64,000 bases of DNA, from positions 1 to 64,000 of the forward strand of contig JAPLFG010000005.1 of the NCBI GenBank assembly GCA_026390795.1, given 5' to 3'. Position 1 is the first letter of the stretch; each line of letters begins with the position of its first letter. Shown here piece after piece: positions 28,516-37,349 of the stretch. The position numbers and the translations under genes are program-made. A model generated the notes under the pieces. That model worked only from the letters and a program-made list of their open reading frames with translations, was not told the origin of the DNA and made no database searches. The DNA comes from Ignavibacteriales bacterium. Its GTDB lineage: Bacteria > Bacteroidota > Ignavibacteria > Ignavibacteriales > Melioribacteraceae.

Positions 28516-28716
28516 TTAGTCTAGAGTTTCATTCTCTTTCTCATTTACTTTCATTAGCCATAAAACATTATCAAGATTAATCAAGATATTCTCGTCAAGA
28601 TCAGATTCAGCCATCTTTACTGCAATAAATCTTTGATCTACTTTGAGCAAATCCTTTTTTTTGGCTTTTATTTTTAAGCCTTTTGCATTATTAAAACAAA
28701 CTTGCCACATTTCCAT
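28516..28716 (-). CDS. Small protein of unknown function downstream of phoU
   Basis: This 66-aa protein has a strong AGGAGG ribosome-binding site five bases before its ATG. The sequence has a lysine-rich stretch (KGLKIKAKKKDLLKVDQRF) and an acidic part (SDLDENILINLDNVLW), with no membrane segment or known motif. It is 37 bp after phoU in the same direction, so it is probably co-transcribed with Pst system 2. I do not recognise the family. Confidence 0.65.
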   Translation of the reverse strand: MEMWQVCFNNAKGLKIKAKKKDLLKVDQRFIAVKMAESDLDENILINLDNVLWLMKVNEKENETLD

Positions 28717-28753
28717 ATATCCTCCTATTATAAAAAATTACTAACAATATATT

Positions 28754-29440
28754 CTAATTTTGATTATCCTTTTTTTTATCATCAAGTTTTTTTCTATGAG
28801 CAATTATTTTTGCTTCAACATAAAAAACTAAGTTCTCGGCAATGTTTGTTGCATGATCAGCCATTCGTTCTATATGTCTTGTCATAACAACAAGATGTGT
28901 ACATGCTTCTATTAATTCCGGGCTCGACTGCATTTTTGTAACAAGAAAATTGAATAATTGTTTGTTCAAATTATCAACCATCTCATCACTTGCGATAACT
29001 TGACTTGCAAGATCCGTATCATTTCTAATAAATGAATCAATTGCGTTTTTGAGCATCGTTTGAGCGATGCGAGCCATTTCGATAATCCCGGATTCTTCAA
29101 TCAGAGCACGTTCACTTCCAGCTTTTTTAACTCGTTGAGATATATTAACGGCAATATCGCCGCTTCTTTCTAAATTATTGTTGATCATTATAGCAGACAT
29201 TACCAATCTCAGATCAACAGCCACTGGCTGAAAAAGCGCAATTATATTTTCACATTGAGTTTGGATCAAGTTGTCGTACGCATCTACTTCCAGGTCTCTC
29301 GATTTAACTCCTTTGCACAATTCGATATTGCCGGTTTCCAGTGCAGTAATAACTTTATCAACCTGATCATCTACAATCGACGCCATTCTAATAAGATTAC
29401 TTTTTAATTCTTCTATTTCCCCTTGAAAATGTTCTTTCAT
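28754..29440 (-). CDS. phoU: PhoU phosphate-signalling protein (Pst system 2)
   Basis: This second PhoU is 228 aa and closely similar to the copy at 21886-22578 (shared CENIIALFQPVAVDLR and HIERMADHATNIAENLVFYV). It has the same two-repeat helical layout. It follows pstB by 14 bp and belongs to the PHO-box-controlled operon. The paralogy suggests that one Pst operon arose by duplication or that both were gained separately. Confidence 0.94.
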   Translation of the reverse strand: MKEHFQGEIEELKSNLIRMASIVDDQVDKVITALETGNIELCKGVKSRDLEVDAYDNLIQTQCENIIALFQPVAVDLRLVMSAIMINNNLERSGDIAVNISQRVKKAGSERALIEESGIIEMARIAQTMLKNAIDSFIRNDTDLASQVIASDEMVDNLNKQLFNFLVTKMQSSPELIEACTHLVVMTRHIERMADHATNIAENLVFYVEAKIIAHRKKLDDKKKDNQN

Positions 29441-29454
29441 AATTTTTCCTTTTA

Positions 29455-30204
29455 TTATCCGAAACGTCCACGGATATAATCTTCTGTTTGCTGTTTATCG
29501 GGTGATGTAAACATTTTTTTTGTATCGGAGAACTCAATTAGTTCTCCCATGTAGAAAAACGCAGTGTAGTCGCTTACACGCGCGGCTTGCTGCATGTTGT
29601 GAGTAACGATTACAATAGTGTAATCTTTCTTCAATTCAAAAATCAAATCTTCTATTTTAGTTGTAGAAATCGGATCGAGTGCGCTTGCAGGTTCATCCAT
29701 CAAAATCACTTCAGGATTCACCGCGAGAGTTCGTGCTATGCATAATCTTTGCTGCTGTCCTCCGGAAATATTCGCGCCTGAGTCGTTCAAATTATTTTTA
29801 ACTTCATCCCACAGCGCGGCTTGCTTTAAGCATTTTTCAACAATCGGTGTAATCTGTTTTTTATTCCGGACACCGTTCAGTTTCAAACCTGCGGCAACAT
29901 TATTAAAGATAGACATTGATGGGAACGGATTCGGTTTTTGAAAAACCATTCCAACTTTCTTTCGTAATAATACCGGGTCAGTTTTAGTTAGATCTTCTCC
30001 ATCCATTAAAATTTCACCTTTGATCGATCCTCCAACTACTTCATGCATCCGGTTCAGCGTTCTAATAAAAGTTGATTTCCCGCAGCCGGAAGGACCGATG
30101 ATTGCGACAACTTTATTTTTAGGAATATCGAGTGAGATATTTTTAAGAACTTGATTCTTGCCGTAAAACGCATCTAAATTTTTTATTGATAATTTAATTT
30201 CCAT
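29455..30204 (-). CDS. pstB: Phosphate ABC transporter ATPase PstB (system 2)
   Basis: This is a canonical PstB of 249 aa. Walker A is GPSGCGKS, the Q-loop is VFQKPNPFP, the signature is ISGGQQQR, Walker B is VILMDEP, and the switch is VTHN. All motifs are intact, in contrast to the two ATPases of system 1, so it can form a normal homodimer. It lies 14 bp after pstA. Confidence 0.95.
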   Translation of the reverse strand: MEIKLSIKNLDAFYGKNQVLKNISLDIPKNKVVAIIGPSGCGKSTFIRTLNRMHEVVGGSIKGEILMDGEDLTKTDPVLLRKKVGMVFQKPNPFPSMSIFNNVAAGLKLNGVRNKKQITPIVEKCLKQAALWDEVKNNLNDSGANISGGQQQRLCIARTLAVNPEVILMDEPASALDPISTTKIEDLIFELKKDYTIVIVTHNMQQAARVSDYTAFFYMGELIEFSDTKKMFTSPDKQQTEDYIRGRFG

Positions 30205-30218
30205 TTTTTCCAGAATGT

Positions 30219-31085
30219 TTAATTCGTTTTATATTTTGATCGTGTAACAATTCTAAATAGCAGACTTAGAATTGAAATTAATAAAATGAGTACAAGCGCA
30301 GCAGTCCATGCCTGCTGATTCCAATCTTCGAAAGGTGATTTTGCGTAATCGTAGATATATACAGATAGTGACGCGATTGGTTGTTCAATATTAGTAGACC
30401 AAAAACGGTTACCGAGAGCGGTAAATAATAAGGGTGCTGTTTCACCGGCTGCCCTTGATAACCCCAACAATACTCCGGTTGCGATTCCTTTCCATGCAGA
30501 TCGTAATACAATTGCAAGAGTGGTTTTCCATTTAGGGATTCCCAATGCTAAACCGGCTTCCCTTAATGAATGAGGGACTAATTTTATCATCTCCTCGGTT
30601 GTTCTTGTGATAGTTGGTATCATTAAAATACCGAGAGCAATTCCTCCGGCTAATGCAGAAAAGTGTTTCATCGGTACAACAACCATAGTATAAGCAACAA
30701 CTCCTACTACGATTGAAGGAATTCCACTTAAAACATCTGTTAAAAATCTAACTACATAACCAAATTTATTATTACCGAATTCCGATAAGTATGTACCGGT
30801 CATTATTCCAACAGGAATACCAATAGCTCCGCCAATACCAACTAACATCAGTGTTCCAACAATTGCGTTTGCCATTCCCCCTCCGGATTCGCCGACCGGT
30901 TTAGGCATCGCAATAAAAAAATCAAGATTTAAATAAGTTACACCTTTCGAAATTGTATAGTAGAAAATGAATATTAACGGAATAATAGCCGCCAATGCGG
31001 CAACAAATGTCAGAGACATCATTATAAAACTTGTAACTTTTTTCTTGTAATAAAAAAATTTTGAATCCATTATGTTGTCTTCCAT
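30219..31085 (-). CDS. pstA: Phosphate ABC transporter permease PstA (system 2)
   Basis: This is an inner-membrane permease of 288 aa with six predicted helices; the coupling loop [20 protein letters not shown] and [16 protein letters not shown] are visible. ATG 31085 overlaps the end of pstC by 16 bp; a second ATG at 31070 would give a one-base TAATG overlap, the arrangement used elsewhere in this region, so either start is possible. Confidence 0.93.
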   Translation of the reverse strand: MEDNIMDSKFFYYKKKVTSFIMMSLTFVAALAAIIPLIFIFYYTISKGVTYLNLDFFIAMPKPVGESGGGMANAIVGTLMLVGIGGAIGIPVGIMTGTYLSEFGNNKFGYVVRFLTDVLSGIPSIVVGVVAYTMVVVPMKHFSALAGGIALGILMIPTITRTTEEMIKLVPHSLREAGLALGIPKWKTTLAIVLRSAWKGIATGVLLGLSRAAGETAPLLFTALGNRFWSTNIEQPIASLSVYIYDYAKSPFEDWNQQAWTAALVLILLISILSLLFRIVTRSKYKTN

Positions 31086-32038
31086 TTTCTATTCATACTC
31101 CAGACTAAGAGTCTTGCCAGAGCATTAATTATAATAGTGATAACAAACAGGACCAATGCTAATTGTATTAAGGCACTCAAATACATTTCAGAAGTAGCTT
31201 CTGTAAATTCATTCGCAATAAGGCTTGCCATTGTATAAGATGGATCGAATAATGACGGGGATATCAATGCTCTATTACCGATTACCATTGTTACTGCCAT
31301 CGTTTCGCCGATTGCTCTTCCGAACCCAAGCATTGTTGCACCAAGAATTCCAGATTTTGCATCTCTGATAACTATCATCGTAGATTGCCATTTTGATGCG
31401 CCTAATGCTAATGCTGCTTCTCTTTGCGATCTTGGGACAGATTTTAGCACATCGCGTGAAATTGATGATATAATTGGAAGAACCATAATTGAAAGGATTA
31501 TTACAGCGGCAAGTAATCCAAATCCATATGGAGCTCCTCTAAAGAATGGAAGAAAACCTAATTTATCCGATAGATAAGGTTCAATATAGTTTCTTATCCA
31601 TGGTACAAGAACAAAGATTCCCCATAAACCGTAAATCACACTTGGTATTCCTGCAAGGAGTTCAACTAAAAATGAAAGAGGTTTTTCCAACCAGGGTGGT
31701 GCTACTTCTGCTAAAAAAACCGCAACGCCAATACTAAGAGGAAGTGCAATTAACAGAGCCAGGAAAGATGAAACAACCGTCCCGTAAATAATTGGTAACG
31801 CTCCGTAAATTTCTTGAACAGGATCCCAAGTTGAATTGACTAAAAAGCTCCAACCGAATTTTCCGATCGAAAGTTTTGAACCATCATACATTTCATAACC
31901 CATCAGTATGACTAGGAATAAGACTGACAGTGCAAAAAGCAGTGTCAGTCTCTCAAAAATAAAATCGCCAATGTTGTTCGAAGGAAAAATCTTTTTTAGA
32001 ATTTTATTTTTTCTTTTATTGGATTCCGAACTATTCAC
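31070..32038 (-). CDS. pstC: Phosphate ABC transporter permease PstC (system 2)
   Basis: This is an inner-membrane permease of 322 aa; the first ~30 residues are a charged, lysine-rich cytoplasmic extension. Six helices follow, with the coupling loop RDVLKSVPRSQREAALALGA and GRAIGETMAVTMVIGN. The start codon is GTG. It lies 14 bp after pstS. Confidence 0.93.
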   Translation of the reverse strand: MNSSESNKRKNKILKKIFPSNNIGDFIFERLTLLFALSVLFLVILMGYEMYDGSKLSIGKFGWSFLVNSTWDPVQEIYGALPIIYGTVVSSFLALLIALPLSIGVAVFLAEVAPPWLEKPLSFLVELLAGIPSVIYGLWGIFVLVPWIRNYIEPYLSDKLGFLPFFRGAPYGFGLLAAVIILSIMVLPIISSISRDVLKSVPRSQREAALALGASKWQSTMIVIRDAKSGILGATMLGFGRAIGETMAVTMVIGNRALISPSLFDPSYTMASLIANEFTEATSEMYLSALIQLALVLFVITIIINALARLLVWSMNRKWKTT

Positions 32039-32052
32039 ACATTTTCCATCAA

Positions 32053-33099
32053 TTATTTAATCTTTTTCCCGTTGGCTGTAACTGTAGCAATTTTCTTTTC
32101 GCACATTTTAACTACTGCTTTCGGAAGAGGCGCATAATAAAGACCCGTGGCAAATGATTGACCTTTTCCCATTGCCCACTTCACAAATTTTACCAATGCA
32201 TTGGCTTTTGTTTCATCTTTCATGTTTTGATAAACAAGCAGCCATGTAAATCCGGAAATCGGATATGAATCTTTTCCTGCCGCATCGGTAATTGAAACGC
32301 GTAGATCTTCAGGCATATTCTTAGCGGCACCTTCTGCGGCAGCGCTTACAGATTTAAAATTTGCTTCAATAAAATTTCCCGCTTTGTTTTTCATATTGGC
32401 ATAAGCAATTTTATTTTGAACTGCGTATGCTAATTCAACGTAACCGATGGCTCCCTCGGTTTGTTTAACTACTCCGGATACACCTTCATTACCCTTACCG
32501 CCTAAACCAACAGGCCAATTAACTGAAGTTCCTTTTCCAACTTTTGATTCCCACTCTTTGCTAACCTTAGTAAGATAATCCGTAAAAATGTAAGTAGTTC
32601 CGCTTCCATCGGATCTATGAACAACAATTATTGATTTATCTGGTAAGTTGAGTTTAGGATTTAATTTTTTTATTCCTGCATCATTCCATTTCAAAATCTT
32701 GCCTAAAAAAATTGCCGATAGAGTTTCACCATCTAAATTTAGACCGCTACCTACACCGGGTAGATTGTAACAAACAACATCAGCACCCATTACAGTTGGG
32801 ATATGAAGAATGTTAGTACCTTGTTTTGTTTTTGCATCATTTAATTGTTGATCTGTCATTGGACCATCACTTGCGCCAAAATCAACTGTGCCTTCAATTA
32901 CCTGTTTAATTCCGCCGCCGCTTCCAATTGACTGATAATTGAATTGAACGCCCGTAATATTTTTGTATTCATCAAACCATTTTGAATAAATTACGTACGG
33001 AAAAGTTGCACCGGCACCGTTCAATTGTAATTGTGCGCTTGCAATTGATGAGATCGACAGCATTAGAAAAAGTGCCGATATGATATTTTTTAATTTCAT
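32053..33099 (-). CDS. pstS: Periplasmic phosphate-binding protein PstS (system 2)
   Basis: This is a soluble E. coli-type PstS of 348 aa with a cleavable signal peptide (cut near ASAQ). Ligand-binding segments are GAGATFPYVIYSKW, SIGSGGGIKQV, FGASDGPM and HRSDGSGTTYIFTDYL. It differs clearly from the short lipoprotein PstS of system 1. It sits between the porin gene and pstC. Confidence 0.95.
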   Translation of the reverse strand: MKLKNIISALFLMLSISSIASAQLQLNGAGATFPYVIYSKWFDEYKNITGVQFNYQSIGSGGGIKQVIEGTVDFGASDGPMTDQQLNDAKTKQGTNILHIPTVMGADVVCYNLPGVGSGLNLDGETLSAIFLGKILKWNDAGIKKLNPKLNLPDKSIIVVHRSDGSGTTYIFTDYLTKVSKEWESKVGKGTSVNWPVGLGGKGNEGVSGVVKQTEGAIGYVELAYAVQNKIAYANMKNKAGNFIEANFKSVSAAAEGAAKNMPEDLRVSITDAAGKDSYPISGFTWLLVYQNMKDETKANALVKFVKWAMGKGQSFATGLYYAPLPKAVVKMCEKKIATVTANGKKIK

Positions 33100-33128
33100 T
33101 TTATTCTCCTATTATTTTTTATTATTAC

Positions 33129-34187
33129 TTAAAAAGTGAAAGAAAAAGTTACTCTACCTTGTAGATTGCTTGAATCCGAAGAACCATTTGTGTTTTTAAC
33201 GCTTTGAGGTGTGAAGATTTCTATGTTTGGAATAATACTTACATTTTTAGCTGCTCTAAAGTCCAGACCCGCCAGCAATAAAGATGTTCCGTCATTATCA
33301 ACATCCGTATTCGGATCATAGCTGTCATATCTTGCAACTAATCTAAATTTCTCCGACAATGAAACCCACGCCCAGAATGAAAGTCCCATTGTGCTTTGGT
33401 TCATCAACGCGCCGGTAGTTTTATATCCGTTTTGAATGCTTCTGGTAAATCCTTCGAACCCAAGCGCAAAATCAGTCTTCTTCTGATAGTTTAAGAATAT
33501 TGCTGCAACAGTCGCATTATTTGATTTGGTTTTACTGTCGAATGCATCGGTAACATCAGCTTTAGCCGCAAGATCATAATAAAGAGTTGCCTGTAAGCCG
33601 TCTATTGGTTTTACCTGGACTAATGCATAATATCTTTTGTACTTGTCGGTTTCCGGAGCGTTACCGCTGTTATCAGCGATCTTTACCCAGTAATTTATTG
33701 AACCGTTGTCAGTAATTTTTCCTTTAAGATCAATACCAAGATCGCGTGAGGGAACGATTCCATTTAGATCCATAGTTGTTTTTTCTAAGGCACGGTATCC
33801 CCACGCACCTTCGGAAATATCGAAAGCAGGAGTTGGAGAAATGCCCACTAATAAATCGGAACCGCTAAAGATCCCTTTCCATTTTAAGTATGCATCTTTA
33901 ACCATTACACCAAGTTTACCGCCACTGGTATTTGAAGCAGCGCTCTGATCGGTTTCGGTACGAAAACGGGCATCAAAATTATCCGATACAGCAATATCTG
34001 CTGTAAAATAAATTCTTCTGAATTGAAAGCCGTTCAAATTTCTGAGATTACCGTCTACGTTATTAATATTGTAGAAGTAATCCCCAAACATCAATCCGCT
34101 GAATTTTACTTTTTCGGGCGCTGTTTGAGCAAAACTGATTGATGCGAATAAGATTACGATTAACGACACACCATAAAATTTTTTCAT
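33129..34187 (-). CDS. Outer-membrane beta-barrel porin, probably phosphate-selective (OprO/OprP-like)
   Basis: This 352-aa protein has a signal peptide (cut near SFAQ). The barrel-like sequence has alternating hydrophobic residues and a final aromatic residue (RVTFSFTF), the outer-membrane insertion signal. Segments such as FQFRRIYFTADIAVSDNFDARFRTE and SLSEKFRLVARYD fit phosphate-starvation porins. It is the first gene of the operon that continues with pstSCAB-phoU and lies just downstream of the PHO-box-like repeats, which supports a role in phosphate uptake across the outer membrane. Confidence 0.85.
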   Translation of the reverse strand: MKKFYGVSLIVILFASISFAQTAPEKVKFSGLMFGDYFYNINNVDGNLRNLNGFQFRRIYFTADIAVSDNFDARFRTETDQSAASNTSGGKLGVMVKDAYLKWKGIFSGSDLLVGISPTPAFDISEGAWGYRALEKTTMDLNGIVPSRDLGIDLKGKITDNGSINYWVKIADNSGNAPETDKYKRYYALVQVKPIDGLQATLYYDLAAKADVTDAFDSKTKSNNATVAAIFLNYQKKTDFALGFEGFTRSIQNGYKTTGALMNQSTMGLSFWAWVSLSEKFRLVARYDSYDPNTDVDNDGTSLLLAGLDFRAAKNVSIIPNIEIFTPQSVKNTNGSSDSSNLQGRVTFSFTF

Positions 34188-34220
34188 AGAAAAATGTTAC
34201 TCCTGTTTTTTTGTGATGAC

Positions 34221-34228
34221 CAAACTTA
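34221..34228 (-). promoter_or_regulatory. Bacteroidetes-type -7 element (TAAGTTTG) upstream of the porin-pst operon
   Basis: TAAGTTTG on the minus strand matches TAnnTTTG exactly. It lies 9 bp downstream of the last PHO-box repeat and about 33 bp upstream of the porin start codon. That is the spacing expected if an activator bound to the repeats replaces a -33 element. Confidence 0.55.
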
Positions 34229-34237
34229 TACTTTGAG

Positions 34238-34276
34238 TGTTAACTGAATGTTATCTGAGTGTTAAGGAATTGTTAA
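34238..34276 (-). promoter_or_regulatory. PHO-box-like site: four TTAACA repeats at 11-bp spacing
   Basis: On the minus strand the hexamers TTAACA, TTAACA, ATAACA, TTAACA lie at 34276-34271, 34265-34260, 34254-34249 and 34243-34238, each exactly 11 bp apart. This is the architecture known for PhoP/PhoB-family binding sites (direct repeats one helical turn apart), and the hexamer resembles the Bacillus PhoP repeat. It precedes the porin-pst operon. Confidence 0.8.
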
Positions 34277-34448
34277 ATTTTAATTTGAGGTATGACTTTT
34301 TTTAGTCACGTTTTACTGGTGTAATGACCAATTTTGTAGCTTACTAATTAGATGACATTATGCATATCGTCAGAAACAGAAAATTATGTATAAATCTGGC
34401 TTGTACATTTGACAAAAAGTGCGACTTAATATGCTGAAGCTAAACAAA

Positions 34449-34886
34449 TCATTTATTTTTTAAATAATCTCTCAATCTGTTATTTATAAAATAATTCCAT
34501 CCGCCGATGCAGCTCTCCCTTTCGAATTCGGGAATCTCATCCGGAAAATCTTCTAGGACTTCAACTGTAAGCCGCAGCTTTGTTAAATTATTTTCTCTTG
34601 ATAATTCAAAAGCAGATGTAGATTTACCGGGATAATTCTCAAATGTCCATCTGTATTTTATCTTTTTCAAAGGCTCAACTTCTATCACTTTCCAATGATG
34701 TAAAAAATTTCTCTCTTCGCTTTTAATGTTGAATTGCGTCTCAAATCCAACTTCAGGTTTAAATTCAGGAATGTTATCAAAATACCATTTGTGCATCTCC
34801 CCTATCTCCGTAAGAGAATTCCAAACCGATTCAATAGATACATCCAAAATTTGTTCTACAATTATCAGTTCATCATTTACTTTCAT
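34449..34886 (-). CDS. SRPBCC/AHSA1-family protein
   Basis: This small hydrophobic-cavity protein is about 145 aa from ATG 34886, chosen because GAGAGG lies just upstream (a TTG at 34898 is also in frame). The family pattern is clear: an N-terminal VEQILDVSIESVWNSLTEIGEMHKWYF, a central HHWKVIEVEPLKKIKYRWTFE, and C-terminal GGWNYFINNRLRDYL. Members bind lipids or other small molecules, or assist chaperones. The ligand is unknown. Confidence 0.85.
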   Translation of the reverse strand: MKVNDELIIVEQILDVSIESVWNSLTEIGEMHKWYFDNIPEFKPEVGFETQFNIKSEERNFLHHWKVIEVEPLKKIKYRWTFENYPGKSTSAFELSRENNLTKLRLTVEVLEDFPDEIPEFERESCIGGWNYFINNRLRDYLKNK

Positions 34887-34960
34887 ACTGCCTCTCAATC
34901 TTTTATCATAATTTATTAAAATTATTTAAGCTAATAAATGGATTTTGGTATCGAATCAAG

Positions 34961-35920
34961 TTAAAAAGTTATTACTACTTTTCCTCTTGCATGTCCTTCA
35001 CCAAGATACCGGAGCGCTTCAGCAGTCTCACTTAGGGGATAACGTCTATCAATAATAGATTTGACTTTGCCTGCTTCTACAAGCTTTTTGAGAAAAGCCA
35101 GGTCTTGCTGACTTCGTTTTGCTCTTACGCCTCCCATTTTTCTACCGCCTGTTTCCGACATTATTGATCCGGTGAGCATTGACTGGAAGATCTGAGCCAT
35201 GGTGCCTCCTGCCATAATATAAATACCTTTGGGAGTTAAGGCACGCTTATAAGCTGATAACGAATGGTATCCGTTTGCCGCAAAAATGAGATCATACTTC
35301 TGATCATTTTTGGTGAAATCTTCTTTTGTGTAATCAATAACATAGTCAGCACCAATCGAGCGTGCCTGATCCAAATTCATTGTTCTGCACACGGCTGTAA
35401 CTTCGGCACCATACGATTTGGCAATCTGCACCGCAAAAGTTCCCACTCCGCCCGAAGCTCCATTGATTAAAACTTTTTGACCCGCTTGAATATGACCTTC
35501 ATCGCGAAGACCCTGAAGTGCGGTGATCGCCGCCATCGGAATTGCTGCTGCTTCGTCGAACGAAGTATTAACCGGTTTCAAAAACAACGCGCTTTCAGGA
35601 GAACAGACATACTCTGCAAAACCGCCTTTTACCATACCGAAAACCTCATCACCCGGCTGAAACTGCGTGACGTTTTTGCCGACTGTTTCAATTTTTCCCG
35701 CTATATCAGCGCCGAGTCTCGTGTATTTTGGTTTGAGCAATCCTCCGCCCATAAGGCGAATCAAGAAGATGTCAGCGGTCAGAAAATGCCAGTCATATGC
35801 ATTCAAAGACGCCGCCTGGATCTTTATCAAGACTTCATCATCTTTGGGAGTAGGTATTTCTACCTCTTTGAGTTGAAGAACATCCGGTGATCCGTATTTT
35901 GTGTATACAATGGCTTTCAT
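34961..35920 (-). CDS. Zinc-independent quinone oxidoreductase-like alcohol dehydrogenase (MDR family)
   Basis: This NAD(P)H-dependent reductase of the medium-chain family is 319 aa. It has the GroES-like N-terminal domain (DEVLIKIQAASLNAYDWHFL), LGADIAGKIETVGKNV, and a nucleotide-binding motif GASGGVGTFAVQIAKSYGA. Zinc-ligand cysteines of alcohol dehydrogenases are absent, so it is of the quinone-oxidoreductase type. It has a GAGGAT ribosome-binding site. It lies at the edge of the accessory region. Confidence 0.88.
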   Translation of the reverse strand: MKAIVYTKYGSPDVLQLKEVEIPTPKDDEVLIKIQAASLNAYDWHFLTADIFLIRLMGGGLLKPKYTRLGADIAGKIETVGKNVTQFQPGDEVFGMVKGGFAEYVCSPESALFLKPVNTSFDEAAAIPMAAITALQGLRDEGHIQAGQKVLINGASGGVGTFAVQIAKSYGAEVTAVCRTMNLDQARSIGADYVIDYTKEDFTKNDQKYDLIFAANGYHSLSAYKRALTPKGIYIMAGGTMAQIFQSMLTGSIMSETGGRKMGGVRAKRSQQDLAFLKKLVEAGKVKSIIDRRYPLSETAEALRYLGEGHARGKVVITF

Positions 35921-36001
35921 AAATATCCTCTTAAGATTATTTTGAATCGTTTCATTACAAAACTGTTCAATACAATTTACATTATAAGTCTACAATCTCT
36001 T

Positions 36002-36019
36002 TTCGCTTTATCTAACCGG
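36002..36019. repeat. Direct repeat copy 1 flanking the small membrane-protein gene
   Basis: TTCGCTTTATCTAACCGG here and TTCGCTTTCATCTAACGGG at 36481-36499 differ by one inserted base and one substitution. They are in the same orientation and bracket the gene at 36036-36419. On the minus strand each contains GTTAGAT, which fits the integron core GTTRRRY. Confidence 0.55.
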
Positions 36020-36034
36020 CACTCTTTGGTGCCG
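36017..36034 (-). other. Stem-loop directly after the membrane-protein gene
   Basis: CGGCAC and GTGCCG (with a 6-base loop) form a compact GC-rich hairpin that starts one base after the stop codon at 36036. There is no U-run on the minus strand, so it is not a standard terminator; it may protect the 3' end of the mRNA or belong to a recombination site. Confidence 0.45.
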
Positions 36035-36035
36035 A

Positions 36036-36419
36036 CTAAATAACGTATGTGTCACTCTTTTTTTTGCTCATCTCTTTCTTCCTCTGCCAATTAATAAAAA
36101 AGAGAATGCTTATCAAAACCATTGGTCCGCACATTATAAAATAAACCGAAATAGGAAATCTCCCCCACGCCGAATAAACATAATATATGGGAAGAGCGAT
36201 AAATATAATTCCTCCAACCCACTCCCATCTCCAGGAAATAATTATTACAATAACTATTAAGGCGGTTGGTATTAAGTGAATAATAAAAGCAAGAAATGTT
36301 TTCCAAAAACCATAGCCCTCAGCAAATACATCAAAAGCAAAAATAGAAATAAATAGAGCAAAGAGAATTGAAAGAATGCGGGGAGACCAGAATAGAATTT
36401 TATTTGATGAGTCTTTCAT
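36036..36419 (-). CDS. Small four-helix membrane protein of unknown function
   Basis: This 127-aa protein has an N-terminal FWSPRILSILFALFISIFAFDVF pattern that I associate with a widespread uncharacterised bacterial membrane family. About four transmembrane helices are predicted, and the C-terminus is basic (NWQRKKEMSKKK). The gene is bracketed by two near-identical 18-19-bp direct repeats. The function is unknown. Confidence 0.75.
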   Translation of the reverse strand: MKDSSNKILFWSPRILSILFALFISIFAFDVFAEGYGFWKTFLAFIIHLIPTALIVIVIIISWRWEWVGGIIFIALPIYYVYSAWGRFPISVYFIMCGPMVLISILFFINWQRKKEMSKKKSDTYVI

Positions 36420-36480
36420 CGTAAATCCTTTTTATATTAATTTTTGTTACCTATCGTCATTTATACATTCTGCATACAAG

Positions 36481-36499
36481 TTCGCTTTCATCTAACGGG
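36481..36499. repeat. Direct repeat copy 2 flanking the small membrane-protein gene
   Basis: This partner of the repeat at 36002-36019 is 479 bp away in the same orientation. It lies upstream of the membrane-protein start codon. Confidence 0.55.
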
Positions 36500-36579
36500 A
36501 TTAAAAATAATATTAATTCCTTAAATGAAAAACGAAATACCGAAGAGCGAATTATGCATATAATATGAATACCGGTTTA

Positions 36580-36816
36580 CTAAAGGAGGATTAAAATAAT
36601 TCCAAAATTCCGAATTAAGAAAAAACCGAAACGCGTATTTGTCATAATGTAATAATTAAGACTCTCTTCAGAAGTGTAACTATAGTTCCCGCTTGCTTCG
36701 AGATTTGATTTGAATGCGCCGATAGTACCGGAAAAAGAAAGTTCATTATTTTTAACCTGCGCGTTTGAAAAAATACTTACCGATAAAATAATTGCCGCAA
36801 TAATTTCCAGCTTCAT
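36580..36816 (-). pseudogene. Truncated outer-membrane-type protein (N-terminal fragment)
   Basis: This 78-codon frame begins with a good signal peptide (MKLEIIAAIILSVSIFSNAQ) and then shows beta-barrel-like alternation (LSFSGTIGAFKSNLEASGNYSYTSEE, YYIMTNTRFGFFLIRNFGI). It then stops after a short hydrophobic tail (IILILL). Outer-membrane proteins with this start are normally 180 residues or more, and no continuation is seen in any frame downstream. It is probably a remnant cut by a rearrangement at about 36590. Confidence 0.6.
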
Positions 36817-37001
36817 ATAAACCCCATTTTTTTAGGAACAATATATTTATTTATACAATCCACCCCGCGGATCGCTTTATTTTCTTTTATTCCAGTCACT
36901 AAACGAATGGACATTTACTTTACATCATCCTTCTTTACTGATCGGTCAAGAATTATTTTATCCTCTTGCTTTTTTACTTATTAAAGATGTAATAAGGTGT
37001 T

Positions 37002-37349
37002 TTACTCTCGCATTAATCTTTCTTGTAATAGTTTTTGCATATCTCTACGACCATCTAAGACACAGTGAATAAAAACTACTTTCTCAATAATTTGATAAAT
37101 AATACGATAAGGTTTATAGCTTAGCTCTAGGAAATCATCTATTCCAAGTAAATTTAATTCTGGAGGGACATGACCACGATTGGGATATTCATGAAGGGAT
37201 AAACATTTTTCATACAATTTTGAGTATAATTTCTCAGCTTTTTCTTCAGAATCATTTAAATAAACATATTTATAAATATCAACTAGATCTTCTTCGGCAG
37301 AGGAAACGATATTAACTTTGAACTTCACGCTGTCCCCGTTTAAAATCAT
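37002..37349 (-). CDS. ParE/RelE-family toxin
   Basis: This is a type II toxin of the ParE plasmid-stabilisation fold, 115 aa. It has VNIVSSAEEDLVDIYKYVYLND, the central RGHVPPEL, and the C-terminal YRIIYQIIEKVVFIHCVLDGRRDMQKLL. Members poison gyrase or cleave mRNA. A GTG at 37328 is an alternative start. The gene overlaps the antitoxin by 38 bp. Such pairs are common passengers of chromosomal integrons, and this one lies next to the cassette sites described below. Confidence 0.88.
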   Translation of the reverse strand: MILNGDSVKFKVNIVSSAEEDLVDIYKYVYLNDSEEKAEKLYSKLYEKCLSLHEYPNRGHVPPELNLLGIDDFLELSYKPYRIIYQIIEKVVFIHCVLDGRRDMQKLLQERLMRE

